64,000 nucleotides of DNA from Sipunculus nudus (lineage: Eukaryota; Annelida; Sipuncula; Golfingiida; Sipunculidae), in contig CM049309.1 of NCBI GenBank assembly GCA_026874595.1, forward strand, positions 74,630,426 to 74,694,425. The letters are read 5' to 3'. Made by a program: the position numbers and the translations under genes. Below the pieces are notes generated by a model. It saw only the letters and a list, made by a program, of their open reading frames with translations, was not told the DNA's origin and made no database searches. This document shows, piece by piece, positions 1 through 11,248 of the stretch (position 1 is the first letter of the stretch; every line of letters starts with the position of its first letter).

Positions 1-573
1 ATGTATTAAAAGCCTCAAATCCAGATGAAATTTATAATGATAATAGATCATTTATCATCATTTGGTTTGTTCATCATCATTCAATAGACAGTGCCCTCTT
101 CAGGCATGGTAAATTTAAAAAATATGAATAATATAGAATACAAGAGTGATTCCACATAGATGAGAAAGAGTAACACAAAACTAAACTGACCCGGTGGTGA
201 CTATTGTTATGTGTGAATTTTCACATGTTTAGAATATTCCATATAAAAGTTAACAGATGTTTGCAAAACAATAAAAGTGACCAAAAACTCTGATTTTATA
301 TCACATGCATTTACTTATGTAATATCTGTGTAAAATTTAAACAGTTAAGTGCAAGGGGACTAACTTACTCCATCAGATAAAAAAATATATAATCATGTAT
401 CAATATGTTTGAAAGTTTTGTGAGTAAAAGAGCTTTTTCTGGTAACTGGTTATGTGAGGTTAAACATTTCGTTTTCAAGTGCAGTTTAATGTATACCATA
501 TATATGAAACAAGAAAGGTATTGCCATTCCATTATAAATGCTTACATGAAACTTATATTTTGAAGATTACCAG
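1..573. other. Intron upstream of exon a; nothing recognised
   Basis: AT-rich sequence without a supported exon, repeat or RNA gene. It presumably belongs to the intron that precedes the first SZT2 exon in the window. Confidence 0.6.
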
Positions 574-720
574 GTTCCATTAAGTGTAATAAACAGATGT
601 GGATCACCCCTTTGATGAGGAAGAAACATCTAGACAAGACGTTGGCAACGTCATTGTCCCATGTCATATCGCTCAGGCTCAGAGAGGGCTACACCATAAA
701 GGATATCACCATCAGTAAAG
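574..720 (+). CDS. SZT2: SZT2 exon a (first in window)
   Basis: Encodes a stretch containing PLMRKKHLDKTLATSL and LRLREGYTIKDITISK, matching the segment of SZT2 that follows its N-terminal region. The donor AAAG|gtaggt at 720/721 is strong and leaves phase 1. The acceptor is ambiguous: ATTACCAG ending at 573 has the better pyrimidine tract, while AAACAG ending at 596 would start directly at ATG. The frame is open between the two and closes at a TGA at 561. The ATG at 597 is not a translation start. Confidence 0.78.
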
Positions 721-1035
721 GTAGGTCTGCTGAAACTTGGTTCATCAGCATGCAGAGACATCTAGGGGCAGGGATGGGAACTATGTAATTTTCAGCTGAC
801 TGTCATGAAATCCACAGGTTCTGATATTGACTGCAACAGGTCACATTGTTTTCATTGAAACTGGAGTCCATTTCAGCAAAGATGCAAAAAATGGTGTACC
901 CCAGCTTGGTAATGAAGATGGGTGTTAAGTTAGGTTAATGGTGTCTTTATGGACAGCAACATCTGAGCCAGATTAGGTCTGTACCTACTCGGGGGGGGGG
1001 GGGGATCTATACATGTATTTTTTTGTATTTTTACC

Positions 1036-1310
1036 TTTTTAGCTCATTTTAAGTCATCTGAGCTATAGAAATGGTCCTGTTTACATCATATGTCCGGGCG
1101 TCCGTCTGTTAACAGGGCATAATTTGAAACCATTGGACCTATGAATCCAAAATTCAACATACAGTTAGATGTCGCTAAGTTCTCCTACCATACAAAAAAT
1201 TGTCACTATGACTTCGTTCCTTTGAGAAATTAAGGAAAAACCTTAATTTTCCATTTTAAATCCATTGTTACACTTCAAGACTGCTTACTATCAAAACCAT
1301 TCATTATTGT
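1036..1310 (+). mobile_element. Family A element, 5' fragment, in intron a-b
   Basis: Starts with a shortened 5' hairpin (AGCTCATTTTAAGTCATCTG, then AGCTA at 1060-1064). It then has the GTCCGGGCGTCCGTC tract, the 'gttaacagggca' and 'gttagatgtc' blocks, and 'cacttcaagactgc' seen in the full copies. The 3' half is missing. A 14-base G run at 991-1004 lies just upstream. Confidence 0.75.
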
Positions 1311-1403
1311 GAATCTAAATAGTATATAATATTCGAATATTTATAATAACAGAATAAAATAATTTTTATTAAACTTTTGAAATAATTTTAATTTGCATTT
1401 AAG

Positions 1404-1632
1404 GTAACCAGTTGGAAGTTGACATGGTGTTGCCATGGAGAGAGAGTGTCAGGATAGCGTACAAAACCACATCATCATGGCCCATGACAACAGCCAAGAA
1501 GCAGACGCATGTGGAGATCACGATAGAGGGGAACTACGAGTTCCTACATGACATCACCTTCACCACCAAGCAGATGTCCAAGAGTCCGTTCAGGACCGCT
1601 CTGGTCAAGAAATACTGGCAGACACTGCAGAG
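1404..1632 (+). CDS. SZT2: SZT2 exon b
   Basis: Acceptor CATTTAAG ends at 1403 and donor AGAG|gtaggt follows 1632. The split codon from exon a (G+GT) gives glycine, then NQLEVDMVLPWRESVRIAY, and the exon ends with KKYWQTLQ before a phase-2 split codon. The order 'QLEV...LPW...RIAY' then 'LHDI...FWQTLQ' follows the same region of vertebrate SZT2. It is much less AT-rich than the flanking intron, as expected for coding DNA. Confidence 0.9.
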
Positions 1633-1988
1633 GTAGGTCATCGAAAAGTCATTGCCATATTATTTATTCTTGTTTGCCATTAGGAATGAATTGTTAATAC
1701 AGGTGTATTTGTATATTTCTATGCTGCACATTAGTATTTTCATTATATCATACTTAAGTTCAGAATACCCATATGGATACCTATATGCAACAGTTCCCCT
1801 GAGTTTCTTTTGCAGGATGACCACTGAACATCAAAAGTTACCGCAATGCCAGTTTTAAGATCTGTGATCCTCTTAGATAAGGTCCCCGGATATCAGAGTG
1901 CTTTAATGCTCATTTACAGTTCCCTTGCACTGCAAGAAAAGATAGATTTTATCACATTTATTGATAATATGATATGTTTCATTTTCAG

Positions 1989-2150
1989 TCTGTCAGAGAC
2001 GGACAGACTCCTCCTCCATCTCCAGTCTTTCTCATCAAACCCTGTGTATTACAATGTCCCTGGTGTCATCAAGAATGGAATTCCACTGTTTTACATGCCA
2101 CCAAATGTCAATCAACCAGACATCTCTATGCAACTCAATCACAGCATCAA
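1989..2150 (+). CDS. SZT2: SZT2 exon c
   Basis: Acceptor TATGTTTCATTTTCAG ends at 1988 and donor ATCAA|gtaagt follows 2150. Phase 2 in gives serine across the junction (LQ-S-LSETDRLL), and phase 2 out. The residues LLLHLQSFSSNPVYY and GIPLFYMPP are SZT2 hallmarks: the vertebrate protein has HLQSFSSVPEHF and GVPLFYIPP at this point. The exon is followed by the 13.8-kb transposon-filled intron 3. Confidence 0.92.
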
Positions 2151-2223
2151 GTAAGTCAAATCTTACCCTTTTGCATAAATGTGTACTAGCCAATAAGCGG
2201 GGTTGATAATGAGATCAAATAGA

Positions 2224-3215
2224 TGTTCATCCAGTACATTTAAAAGACGATGAAAAAAATACACCTGGTGCAGTAGCTGTTATGAGATTTTAACTGTGCC
2301 ACTGTTACAGTGGAGCAGCTGTTCTCTCCACTGGACAAGTGAGCTGACTGAATAAAGTGGAAATGTCTCTCCCAATGGATATATAGTGTTTGGTCTGTTG
2401 GCGTGGTCTGTGTCATATCTTGTGAACGCAATAACTTTTTGAACAACTCAACATTTTTATGCCCCCGCCACAAAGTGGCCGGGGCATATAGTTTTACTCA
2501 TGTCCGTCCTTCTGTCATTCCGAAATCAAACAGTTGTACGGACTTTTTTTCGCAATGCCTGCAGATATTGGCCTGATTTTTGGTGTGTGGGCAGATAATG
2601 ACCAGTTACAGATCGAGTTCGCGTTTCCTCCCGGTTGACCTACTTTTGACCGTTTTATGGGTCCTAAACTAAGAAAATTTCATGAAAAATAGAAATTTTC
2701 ATGGCAAACACACATGTACGGACTTTTTTTCACAATGCCTGCAGATATTGGCCTGATTTTTGGTGTGTGGGCAGATAATGACTAGTTACAGATCGAGTTG
2801 GCGTTTCATCCCAGTTGACCTATTTTTGACCATATGACAGAGATCCTGAACATAGAAAATTTCATGAAAGACAGAAATTTTTATGAAAAATGTACATGTA
2901 TGGACTTTTTTTCACAATGCCTGCAGATACTGGCCTGATTTTTGGTGTGTTGCTTGATAATGACCCGTTACAGATCAAGTTTGCATTTTGCCCTTGTTGA
3001 CCTACTTTTGACCATACGACACCTAAGAACTTAAAAAAATTTTACAAAATTTAACAAATGTTTCTAATTTGCCCCAGGCGGGGGCATTCGTGTCGTTCCG
3101 ACACATCTAGTTTTCATGGAATTTTAAATTTAAATTGTTTTACCAATATCTCAGATGAGTTTGAAAACTGAAGACCTTGACCTTCATCATAAAGGTTAAA
3201 TAGGCTAGAATGGAA
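2224..3215 (+). repeat. Older repeat split by a family C insertion
   Basis: The parts flanking the C element (2224-2457 and 3113-3215) resemble 7715-8080: both carry 'aacttttgaac', a 'tttaccaatatctcaga'-like stretch and 'gaccttgaccttcatcat'. This supports a pre-existing repeat into which the C element inserted. The family boundaries are not resolved. Confidence 0.5.
2458..3112 (+). mobile_element. Family C Helentron-like element, copy 1
   Basis: The 5' hairpin at 2458-2488 has arms TATGCCCCCGCCAC and GTGGCCGGGGCATA with an AAA loop. The 3' end carries GGCGGGGGCAT (3077-3087), the reverse complement of the left arm, then the stem-loop GTGTCG-TTC-CGACAC and the terminus CTAGTT. Inside are three tandem units starting near 2535, 2715 and 2898 (period 180-183). 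No coding capacity, so non-autonomous. The Helentron-like class is inferred from the end structure. Confidence 0.82.
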
Positions 3216-3564
3216 TTTTTAGCTGAGCTGACTGAAAGTCAACTGAGGTATAGGAATGGCGCTTTGTCTGTCGTCCGTTCGGCCATCCGTTAGCAGGGCA
3301 CAAATTGTAACTGCTGGACATAGAAACTTCTAAGTGAATATCCAGGAAGGTCAATAAAAAATCTCCTTGGAAACCTGAAATTAGGTCACTGCGACCTATA
3401 TCCTCCGAGCTATGGGGCTTGAAAGTACCCCCCAGAATAATCAAAAATATAATACAAAACCTCCAATATCTTGATAATTAATGCATGGATTGTCCTGAAT
3501 CTTGCCTTGAATATTGTCCATGACTAGTTTTGTCAGTTCCAGAAAAGTGTAGGCGCCACCTGTA
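3216..3564 (+). mobile_element. Family A2 element, 5' part
   Basis: The hairpin at 3220-3250 (TAGCTGAGCTGACT and AGTCAACTGAGGTA around GAA) is followed by a body that matches the copy at 44785 ('gcacaaat', 'aaattaggtc', 'taccccccagaataat') and ends with 'ggcgccacctgta'. It is interrupted at 3565 by a family A element. Its 3' remainder may be within 6101-7714, but I could not prove that. Confidence 0.65.
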
Positions 3565-6100
3565 TTTTTAGCTCAGCTGACTATAAGTCATCTGAGCTAT
3601 AGTCGTGGTCCATTGTCCGTTGTCCGTCTGTCTGTCCGTCCGTCCGTCCATAGATGTGGCATGTTTTGAAACCGTAAGACGTAGGAATCCAAAATTCGGC
3701 ATAATGTTAGATGTCCCCAAGATCTCCTACCAAGCCGAAAACTGGGTCTTTGCAACTTCGTTCCTTTGAGAAATTAAGGAAAAACCTCAATTTTTTATTA
3801 AAAACCTATTTTCACACTTCAGGACTGCCTTATATCAAAACCACTCATCTGTTTTTCCTCATATTTACCATAAATATTCCTCTTTATAGTTCCTATGTAC
3901 ATGCCAGAAATTATGTCTGTATTATTTAATTTTAAAAAGTTATGGGCCCAAACATAATGCATTTTGTAAAAATTCAGGAAAGATATTTGATCACTTAACA
4001 CAAAAAATGTTAAAGCTATGGACCTTTTTTCCAGTAATATAATTTTAATTAATCAAAATTAAATTGTATACCCAAAATTAGATGAAAATGATTTAAATTT
4101 TTTAAAATATTAATAAAAATAAAAAGTTGGTACCTTAAATTTTGCCCTAATTTGACCATGGCACGTTTTTTTCCTGTAAGTACTGTGGATTTAATTTTCA
4201 CAGCATGTTTTTGTTAGCATTTCAACTGTTAACACCAAAAATTTGAAACCAGTTGATCAAAAACTGTAGATTTTATTCAAGTTTTCAAGCACCATGTAAC
4301 ATATTCTTTACATCAAGCTAGTGTTATGCAGTTTGCAAGAGCTCAGCTCCCCAGCTTCAGCTCTAAGTTCCTTATATTCGGCATACAGTTAGATGTCTCC
4401 AAAATCCCCTACCATGCCAAGAATTTGGTCACTAGGACTTAATACCTTCGAGATATTAATGAAAAACTTCATTTTTCCATTAAAAAACCCATTGTTACAC
4501 TTCAAGACTGCCAAATATCAAAACCACTGATCTGACTTTAATCATAAATAATATACATATTTTTCAATCTCTATGCACATGCCAGAATGATGTCAGTATT
4601 GCGTAATTGTTTTAAGTTATGGGCCCAAACATAATGCACTTTGTAAAAAATCAAGAAATATATTTACTCCCTTAACAAGGGCATTGCTGAAGCTAGAGAT
4701 TTTTTGGTCAGGGATGTAACATTATTTAATCAAGATTCAATTGAATACCCAAAATTAGTTCTGAATTTTTCAAATTTTATAAGTTATTAGTATAAATATA
4801 AAATTAGTACCTTAAATTTTGCCCAACTGTGACCATGGCACGTTTGTTTCCTGTGAGCACTGTTGATATAATTTTCATATCATGCACACATAAGGATTTC
4901 AGCTTTTTAGTTTAGAAAGCTGAAAGAAATTGGCCAAAAATTGTAGCTTTTATTAATGTTTTTTATGAGACCCTGTCAGACTTTGGCTCTCTCCAGCCCT
5001 TCTTGAGTCACCTGTATTATGCATGCTTGAGGCGAGGCATACACGGAATCCAGGCAGCTTATGGCCAGCCACAGTTGATGTAGGTGTCCAACCCAACTCA
5101 TCTAGTAGTTTTAACCAACAACATAACAATAAACAATAAATTAATAAATTTTTATTGGTTTTTAATAACAAATTAAAGAAAAATAGAAAGGAATTTGTTA
5201 GTTTATAATAACAGGAAATTAACTTGCAGTTACTGATGATATAAGAATCTTGTATCGATGGGTAGTATGTCACGTATTCCAAATAACACCATGCAGTCAC
5301 CTATGGCATTTTTCAGTTCAATTTTAATGATTAAGAAGTAAATCATATTTTTCATTACTAATCATTAGGGATCATATGAAGGAAATTAATGATAGACAAA
5401 GATGCAGTTGATAATATTAATCTTGATTCCTACTGTGTCTAGTGTGTACATTGATGTGAAATTAGTCCAAAATGATTTTTTTACAGTTATTTTTTATTAT
5501 AAATAAAAGCCATAAAACCAGGTACTTATGATCATTATTTAAATGTGTGAATTTTGTATATTCTGGATTCTCAACATCATTGTTTGGTGAAAACTGAATA
5601 AATACCAGACATGGTGCATATACTGTGTAATTGTATTTAAATACGAATATTATTATGTACTCCATTATAAAATTTCTTGCATAAAGAATGGAAATTTCAT
5701 TAATATATTCTTTAATATTATTTTAATAATCATTTCAGTTATATTTCATTTTAAAAAATCATATGATTCTCTTATTATTTTTAATAAAAATTATATTTGG
5801 GACAATATTTGTAATTTTTTTAATAAATAGTTAAACTCATGTTATATGTTCTGCTTATAAGTTATATGGCCAAGTCAAAATCTGTGTGACAATAGTACTC
5901 CATTTGTTAATAAAATAAATGAAATCAATCCTCTTCCCTGTCTCCAAAGGAACTATCAAAATTATACATAAGCTAAACAACAACAACTCATAATACGGCT
6001 TATATTTATTACCACACAAAACCAGCATGTGCCTCATTTCTGAATAATATTTTTTTATCATAAATAACAACTGAGCGTTGTGACCAATAGGTCCCTTGTT
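3565..6100 (+). mobile_element. Family A element, copy 3565
   Basis: The hairpin TAGCTCAGCTGACT-ATA-AGTCATCTGAGCTA spans 3569-3599 and is followed by a GTCC microsatellite. Two internal units begin near 3698 and 4379 (about 681 bp apart). The 3' end has ACTGAGCG, a decayed inverted copy of the left arm, then a GACC...GGTC stem and CCCTTGTT at 6093-6100. The segment 4711-4750 preserves the uninterrupted site that is occupied by a B element at 33385. No coding potential. Confidence 0.8.
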
Positions 6101-7714
6101 TGTTATTTTAACAATTATTTTAAAATTTTTTTTACTATAAAATGACAACAATCATGTCAGTTTCTCAGCTGTAATTAAATCTAGTGTCCCAAAACCTGGT
6201 GTGTTTATTGATCACAAGTGGATGCCATATAGTTATCACCCTGTCTGTCTGTCTGTCTATCCATCTGTCCATCCACACAAATTTGTTTCCAGAGGATAAC
6301 TCCAGGTTGTAGTGACACATAGATTCCAAACTTGACTTACATATGGCCCACCACTAAAGCAAGACCCTATATGATTTTGGGGTCATGAGGGCAGAGGTCA
6401 AGGTCACAGGACTCACTTTTTTAAAAAGATTATGGCTGCATTTTAAGCCAAGCTTTTCATCCCAAACTTTCCATTTTGCACATTTAGCTGACTTGCCATT
6501 ATTGGGAGAGCATAAATGAATTTGGGGTCACATGGTCAAATGTCAAGGTCACAGGGGCCATCTGTTCACAAATTAGTTTACAGATGATAATTCTAGTTTG
6601 GTTTGACATATTGGTTTCAAACTTAACTTATATATGAGTCACCACTAAAGTAAGAACTGTGTGGATTTTGGGGTCCGACGGTCAAAGGTCATGGTCACAG
6701 GACTCATTTCTTTTAAAAAAAATGCATATGCATTTGAAGCCAAACTTTTCATCCAAAACCTTCCATCTTCAAGATATTGCTAACTTGCCAATAGGGGAAG
6801 ATTCTGTTCAGTTTTAGGGCCATGAGGTCAAGGTCACAGTACCCACTTATTTAGAAAGATTGTGGATGCATTTTAAGCCAAACTTTTCATCCAAATTCAT
6901 CCATCTTGCACATATAGCTGAGCTGCCAATAGGGGAAGAAGCTGATTGATTTGGGTGTCACAAGGTCAAAGGTCACCGTCACAGGGGCCCATCTGTCCAC
7001 ATATTTATTTCTGGATGATAACTCAAGTTTGGATTAACATATTGGTTTCAATTTTGACTTATATATGACCTACCAATAATGTAAGAACCCTTTTGATTTG
7101 GGGTCATAAGGCCAAAAGTCAAGGTCACAGGACCCACTTCTTTAAAAAGATTGTTGGTGTATTTTTAGCCAAACTTTCTGTCCCAAACATTCTATCTTCC
7201 AGATGTTGCTCACCTGCCAGTAGTGGAAGAAACTTATATATTTTGGGGTCTCAAGGTCAAGGTTGTGGGGGCCATCAATCCACATATTAGTTTTCAGATG
7301 ATAACACCAGTTTAGTTTGAAATATTGGTCTCAAATTTGACTTATATATGGCCCACCACTAAAGTAAGAACTGTTGATTCTGGGGTCATTAGATCATAGG
7401 TCAAGGTCACATGACCCACTACTTTAGAAAGATTGTGGATGCATTTTAAGCCACTTTTCATCTCAATCCTTCCATCATCAACATGTGGTGCACCTGTCAA
7501 TAGGGGCAGTTTCCTTTTGATTTTGGGGTCATAAGAACAAAGGTTAAGGTCACAGGGCCCATCCATTCACAAATTAGTTTATGGATGATAACTCCAGTTT
7601 GGGTAGACAGGTTGGCTTGAAACTGATCACAGAACCAATATTTTGGAAAACCTCATAAACATATATCCGTATAGAAAAATGCAGCTGAGCGTCGAGACCC
7701 ATGGGTCCCTTGTT
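6101..7714 (+). repeat. Degenerate tandem array, about 290-bp units, with a family A 3' end
   Basis: Blocks of 'ggtcaaggtcacagg' followed by 'gattgtggatgcattttaag' recur near 6415, 6705, 6846, 7136 and 7420, mostly 284-290 bp apart. A TCTG microsatellite lies near 6240. The array ends with CAGCTGAGC (7682-7690), the palindrome GACCCATGGGTC and CCTTGTT, a typical family A terminus. Short reading frames here are accidental. Confidence 0.68.
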
Positions 7715-8080
7715 TTGTGAACCCATCACTTTTGAAATATCGCATTTTTTCCCCTTTAAATTTGAAACACTAATTGTTAAATCAAGTTTTTTGAGGAGCT
7801 TGAAAAATGGTGATCTTTACCTTGATCTTCAAGGTCAAATTGACCAGAATGGAAATTATTTGTCAACAATATAACTTTTGAACCACCCAGTGTATTTTCA
7901 TGGGATGCAACTTGTGAACTGTCTCTACCAATAATTCAGACAAGTAAAAAAAATGGTGACCTTGACCTTCATCATCAAGGTCAAACCCCATAACTTCAGA
8001 AGTAGGGCATGATCATCATACAAGGTCAGTTCTGTAGGAATCTAGTTGTCATTGTGTCACAAAAACCAGGTTCTCTAGTT
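7715..8080 (+). repeat. Paralogue of the repeat at 2224-3215
   Basis: Contains 'ttgaccttcatcatcaaggtcaaac' style blocks also seen around 3170-3200, and ends near a CTAGTTTT. The class was not identified. Confidence 0.45.
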
Positions 8081-9284
8081 TTATTCTGATATAGCTAAAA
8101 ACTTACAAAGTTCTTGATAATTGAATAGATCATTCCTCCAAGTTATGTTTAAAAATTTTGAGGAATTCTTCACATAAGCATGTGAACAGGCAGTCAGACA
8201 CCATAACAGACAAACGTCCAGCACTGTATAAAGTTTTCAGCTCAATGGCACTTTATTGATAGCTCCTGTGATTTATGTTTTATAAATTTCTTGTTATTAC
8301 ATGAAAAGTAATTCTGTTACATGTAAATTTACAGACTTATTTGTAATACCTCATGTTTTATATTTTTCCTCACTTTTTTGCATGTTCATGTAGTTTTTAG
8401 CTCAGCTGACTGTAAGTCATCTGAGCTATAGTTGTGGTCCATTGTCCGTCGTCCATCTGTCCAACTGTTTGTCCATCTGTCCGTCCATTAGACTGGCACC
8501 TTTTGAAACCATTAAACCTATGAATCCAAATTCGGCATACTATTAGATGTCCCCAAAATCTCCTACCATACCGAAAATTGGGTCAATATGACTTCGTTCG
8601 TTTGAGATATTTAGGAAAAACCTAAAATTTCCATTAAAAACCTATTTTCACACTTCAGGACTACCAGAAGTAATCTCCTATATATTGCCTATATACATGA
8701 CAGAAATTAAGTCAGTTAAATATAAATTCTTGAAGTAATTGGCCCGAACATAATGGACTTTGCAAAAAATCAGGAAAAATATTTACTCACTTAACATGAA
8801 AAATTTTGAAACTAGAGACTATTTTCCCAAGTATATAATTTTGTTTAATTAAGATTCAATTGTTAACCCAAATAAGATCTAAATTTTGTAAATTTTTTAA
8901 GTTATAACAGGGTTCGCACGGGCCTGGAAAAGTCCTTGAATTGGCTTCTATCCTTGAAAAGTCCTTGAATTATTTCAAAATACTGGAAAACTCCTTGAAT
9001 TTTCTGTAAAGGGCTAAAAAGTCCTTGAAAATGGTAAAATGTCCTTGAAAACCCAATGTTTTAATTAATCCCAATTACTGAAATGAAGGCAGACAGCCAC
9101 GTGGATGATGACCCGAGTTTGACAGCACTATAAACCCAAGACACTTGATCAAAAACATTTTGACTGATACTCTGCTCTAAAAAGGTTTTAAATATCATTA
9201 TTGTTGCCACCAAGCTACATTTAGAGCAAGGCACCAGCCTACTAATTTTTTCTAGTGTCTTTTACATGGTGGCGCTTAGGGAGC

Positions 9285-9934
9285 GGTGGACACAAGTTTA
9301 CCGGCTTACTTGTGTCTAGACTGGTACCAACTCTTTTTTTATCTCCATTCAAGGAGGTAGAAAAAGGCGGTTCTAATGTATTTCCGGAGATAAGCTCATG
9401 ACAACATACACCAAGCGGACCTCTCTTAACCGCTTCACGTGTTGTGGCTCAACTTTACATATGTTTCAGTTTGCTGCCACATAAAACGTTTATATTGTAA
9501 CTTTTAGACAAAATTATCAACACGTTTCCTTTTCTGTTTCATGCGGCGTGTAATCTCGATCTCACTTGGGCACGACCAGTCTTTGCTTTCAACTCAGGTC
9601 CTATAATAAAGTATGATAAACAAACCATCAGCAATGAACTTAAGTATGTAGGCCTGAAGCCCTAACTATATAATATATATACTTTTTTTTTATCAAACTT
9701 GATTATTGAATATACTTTTGCATAATTTTGATTCTTGAATGATGTAGTGGTAAAACTACAAATTTGGCAATAAACAACCTTTGTCATCCTTGGATTCCAG
9801 AGCACGAGACAATGTTTGTTTACATTACTTTTAAGTCTCATACACAGACACGCGGTGGCGCCACCTAAAATATATGGTTGGGTACCAGTCTAGACGCTAA
9901 TTCACACAGGTAAGCCGCTAAACTAGTGCCCACC
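9285..9934. mobile_element. Mutator-like 650-bp TIR element nested in the hAT-like element
   Basis: Imperfect terminal inverted repeats run inward from GGTGGACACAAGTTTACCGG and continue through GGCTTAC and CTAGACTGGTACC, matched by the reverse complement of 9850-9934. Flanks TTAGGGAGC (9276-9284) and TTTGGGAGC (9935-9943) agree at 8 of 9 positions, a duplication length typical of Mutator-like elements. No reading frame of note. Confidence 0.65.
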
Positions 9935-10379
9935 TTTGGGAGCCAATGTGCAGGGTATATTTGGCTGATCAGCCCTTTGATCGGTGGTAGTGCATTCCGA
10001 AAAGTGTTCGAAAATGACGATCATTCGGCATGAAATTTTGGATAGGACTGTTAAAATTAATATTTTTTTGCGTTATGAAACATGTAAATATATCCACTAT
10101 ACAATTAAAAGTTTTAGTGCACGTTAACAAAATGTGTTTTCAATGGTTTCCAATGTTCTTAATGCTGATCAGCGAAATACATATTCCCGCTGATGCCAGC
10201 GTGCCAGGCGAGATTTGCGCTTAAAGTATAAGTTTCTCTTCGCGGTCTTTGGATTTGTCGTTCTTCATGATTGACTATTTAAATGCTGTTCAAGAGCTCT
10301 AAAATGATGATACATTCCGGCTAGGGCTGTAGAGGACAGTGCATATCCAATGTTAAATGGGAGAAAGTCGTTACAGAGA

Positions 10380-10520
10380 ATGGATCAAGCCAGTGAAAGG
10401 GGACCAAAAAAAGTTCGTTGCACCGAATGTGACAAGATTATTGATATAAGCAACATGGGAGAGATTGCTTTAAAATCGCACATATAGAGTGAAAAAACAT
10501 AAATTGCGACTCTATAGAAA
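10380..10520 (+). pseudogene. Broken BED-type zinc-finger remnant (transposase N-terminus)
   Basis: An ATG at 10380 opens 35 codons with VRCTECDKIIDIS and then ALKSHI before a TAG at 10485-10487. Cys14, Cys17 and His34 are in place. The second histidine is reached only by reading past the stop and across a one-base A-run shift. The C-x2-C...H...H spacing is typical of BED fingers in hAT transposases and their host-derived relatives. It is dead as it stands, and no catalytic domain was seen in the rest of the element. Confidence 0.55.
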
Positions 10521-11248
10521 AGTTATGATAACGTGACTTTAAAACAATTTGAGATTTAAGATTGGTGAAAATTTGGCAACTTCTGTTGAAGAGCGCCCGG
10601 GGAAACCCACCAACATCCACCAAAGTTCGTTCCGTTTCCCAGGTGCCGGCATTGTTGGAATTAAGCTTCCGATATGTGTTGTAAAGATTATTAAAAATCA
10701 TGTAACATTTCCTGACAAGTAGATTAAAATGTAAAAATAACTTGTGTTTTTATTTTGTTTTCATACGTAATTTCATGATAAAGTCAGAAATTGAGGGTAC
10801 CACTGGATGACAGTTTCTATAAATCTCATAGCCTCTTGGCTGGATCATGCCATTTAATGGTATTATTTGACCTGTAAGCTCTTTTGCATTAATGCACATC
10901 TTGCACATGTTCTTAGTTTTGACCATTATAAGCTGGAATTTAATAAAATCAATTCCCTTTAGTGTAATTTAGTGATGTGACATCTGCTGCAGTGCCCGCA
11001 GAAATCCTTGAAAAATAGAGAGATGTCCTGGAAAAGTCCTTTAAAAGTCCTGGAAAAAAATTCTGGCTGGACTGTATGAACCCTGTATAAGCATTAAAAT
11101 TAAATCAGTACCTTAAACTTTGACCGTGGCACATTTTTTTTTCTGTAAGTACTATTGATTTAATTTTCACAGCATGTAAACCTAAGTATTTAATTTGTTT
11201 AAATCTGAAATTTGAAAATAAAAGCATGAAAATTAGGCAAGTTATTGA

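Larger units (their letters stand above)
8908..11085 (+). mobile_element. hAT-like TIR transposon with decayed coding region
   Basis: The ends are CAGGGTTC...GAACCCTG. A 5-bp duplication TATAA flanks it (8903-8907 and 11086-11090). Paralogous family A sequence at 12950-12965 has a single TATTA at that point, supporting the duplication. GTCCTTGAA-type motifs are repeated in the same orientation at both ends. A BED-like zinc-finger remnant lies at 10380-10487. The hAT assignment rests on that finger and the CAG-type ends; a 5-bp rather than 8-bp duplication is unusual. Confidence 0.72.
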
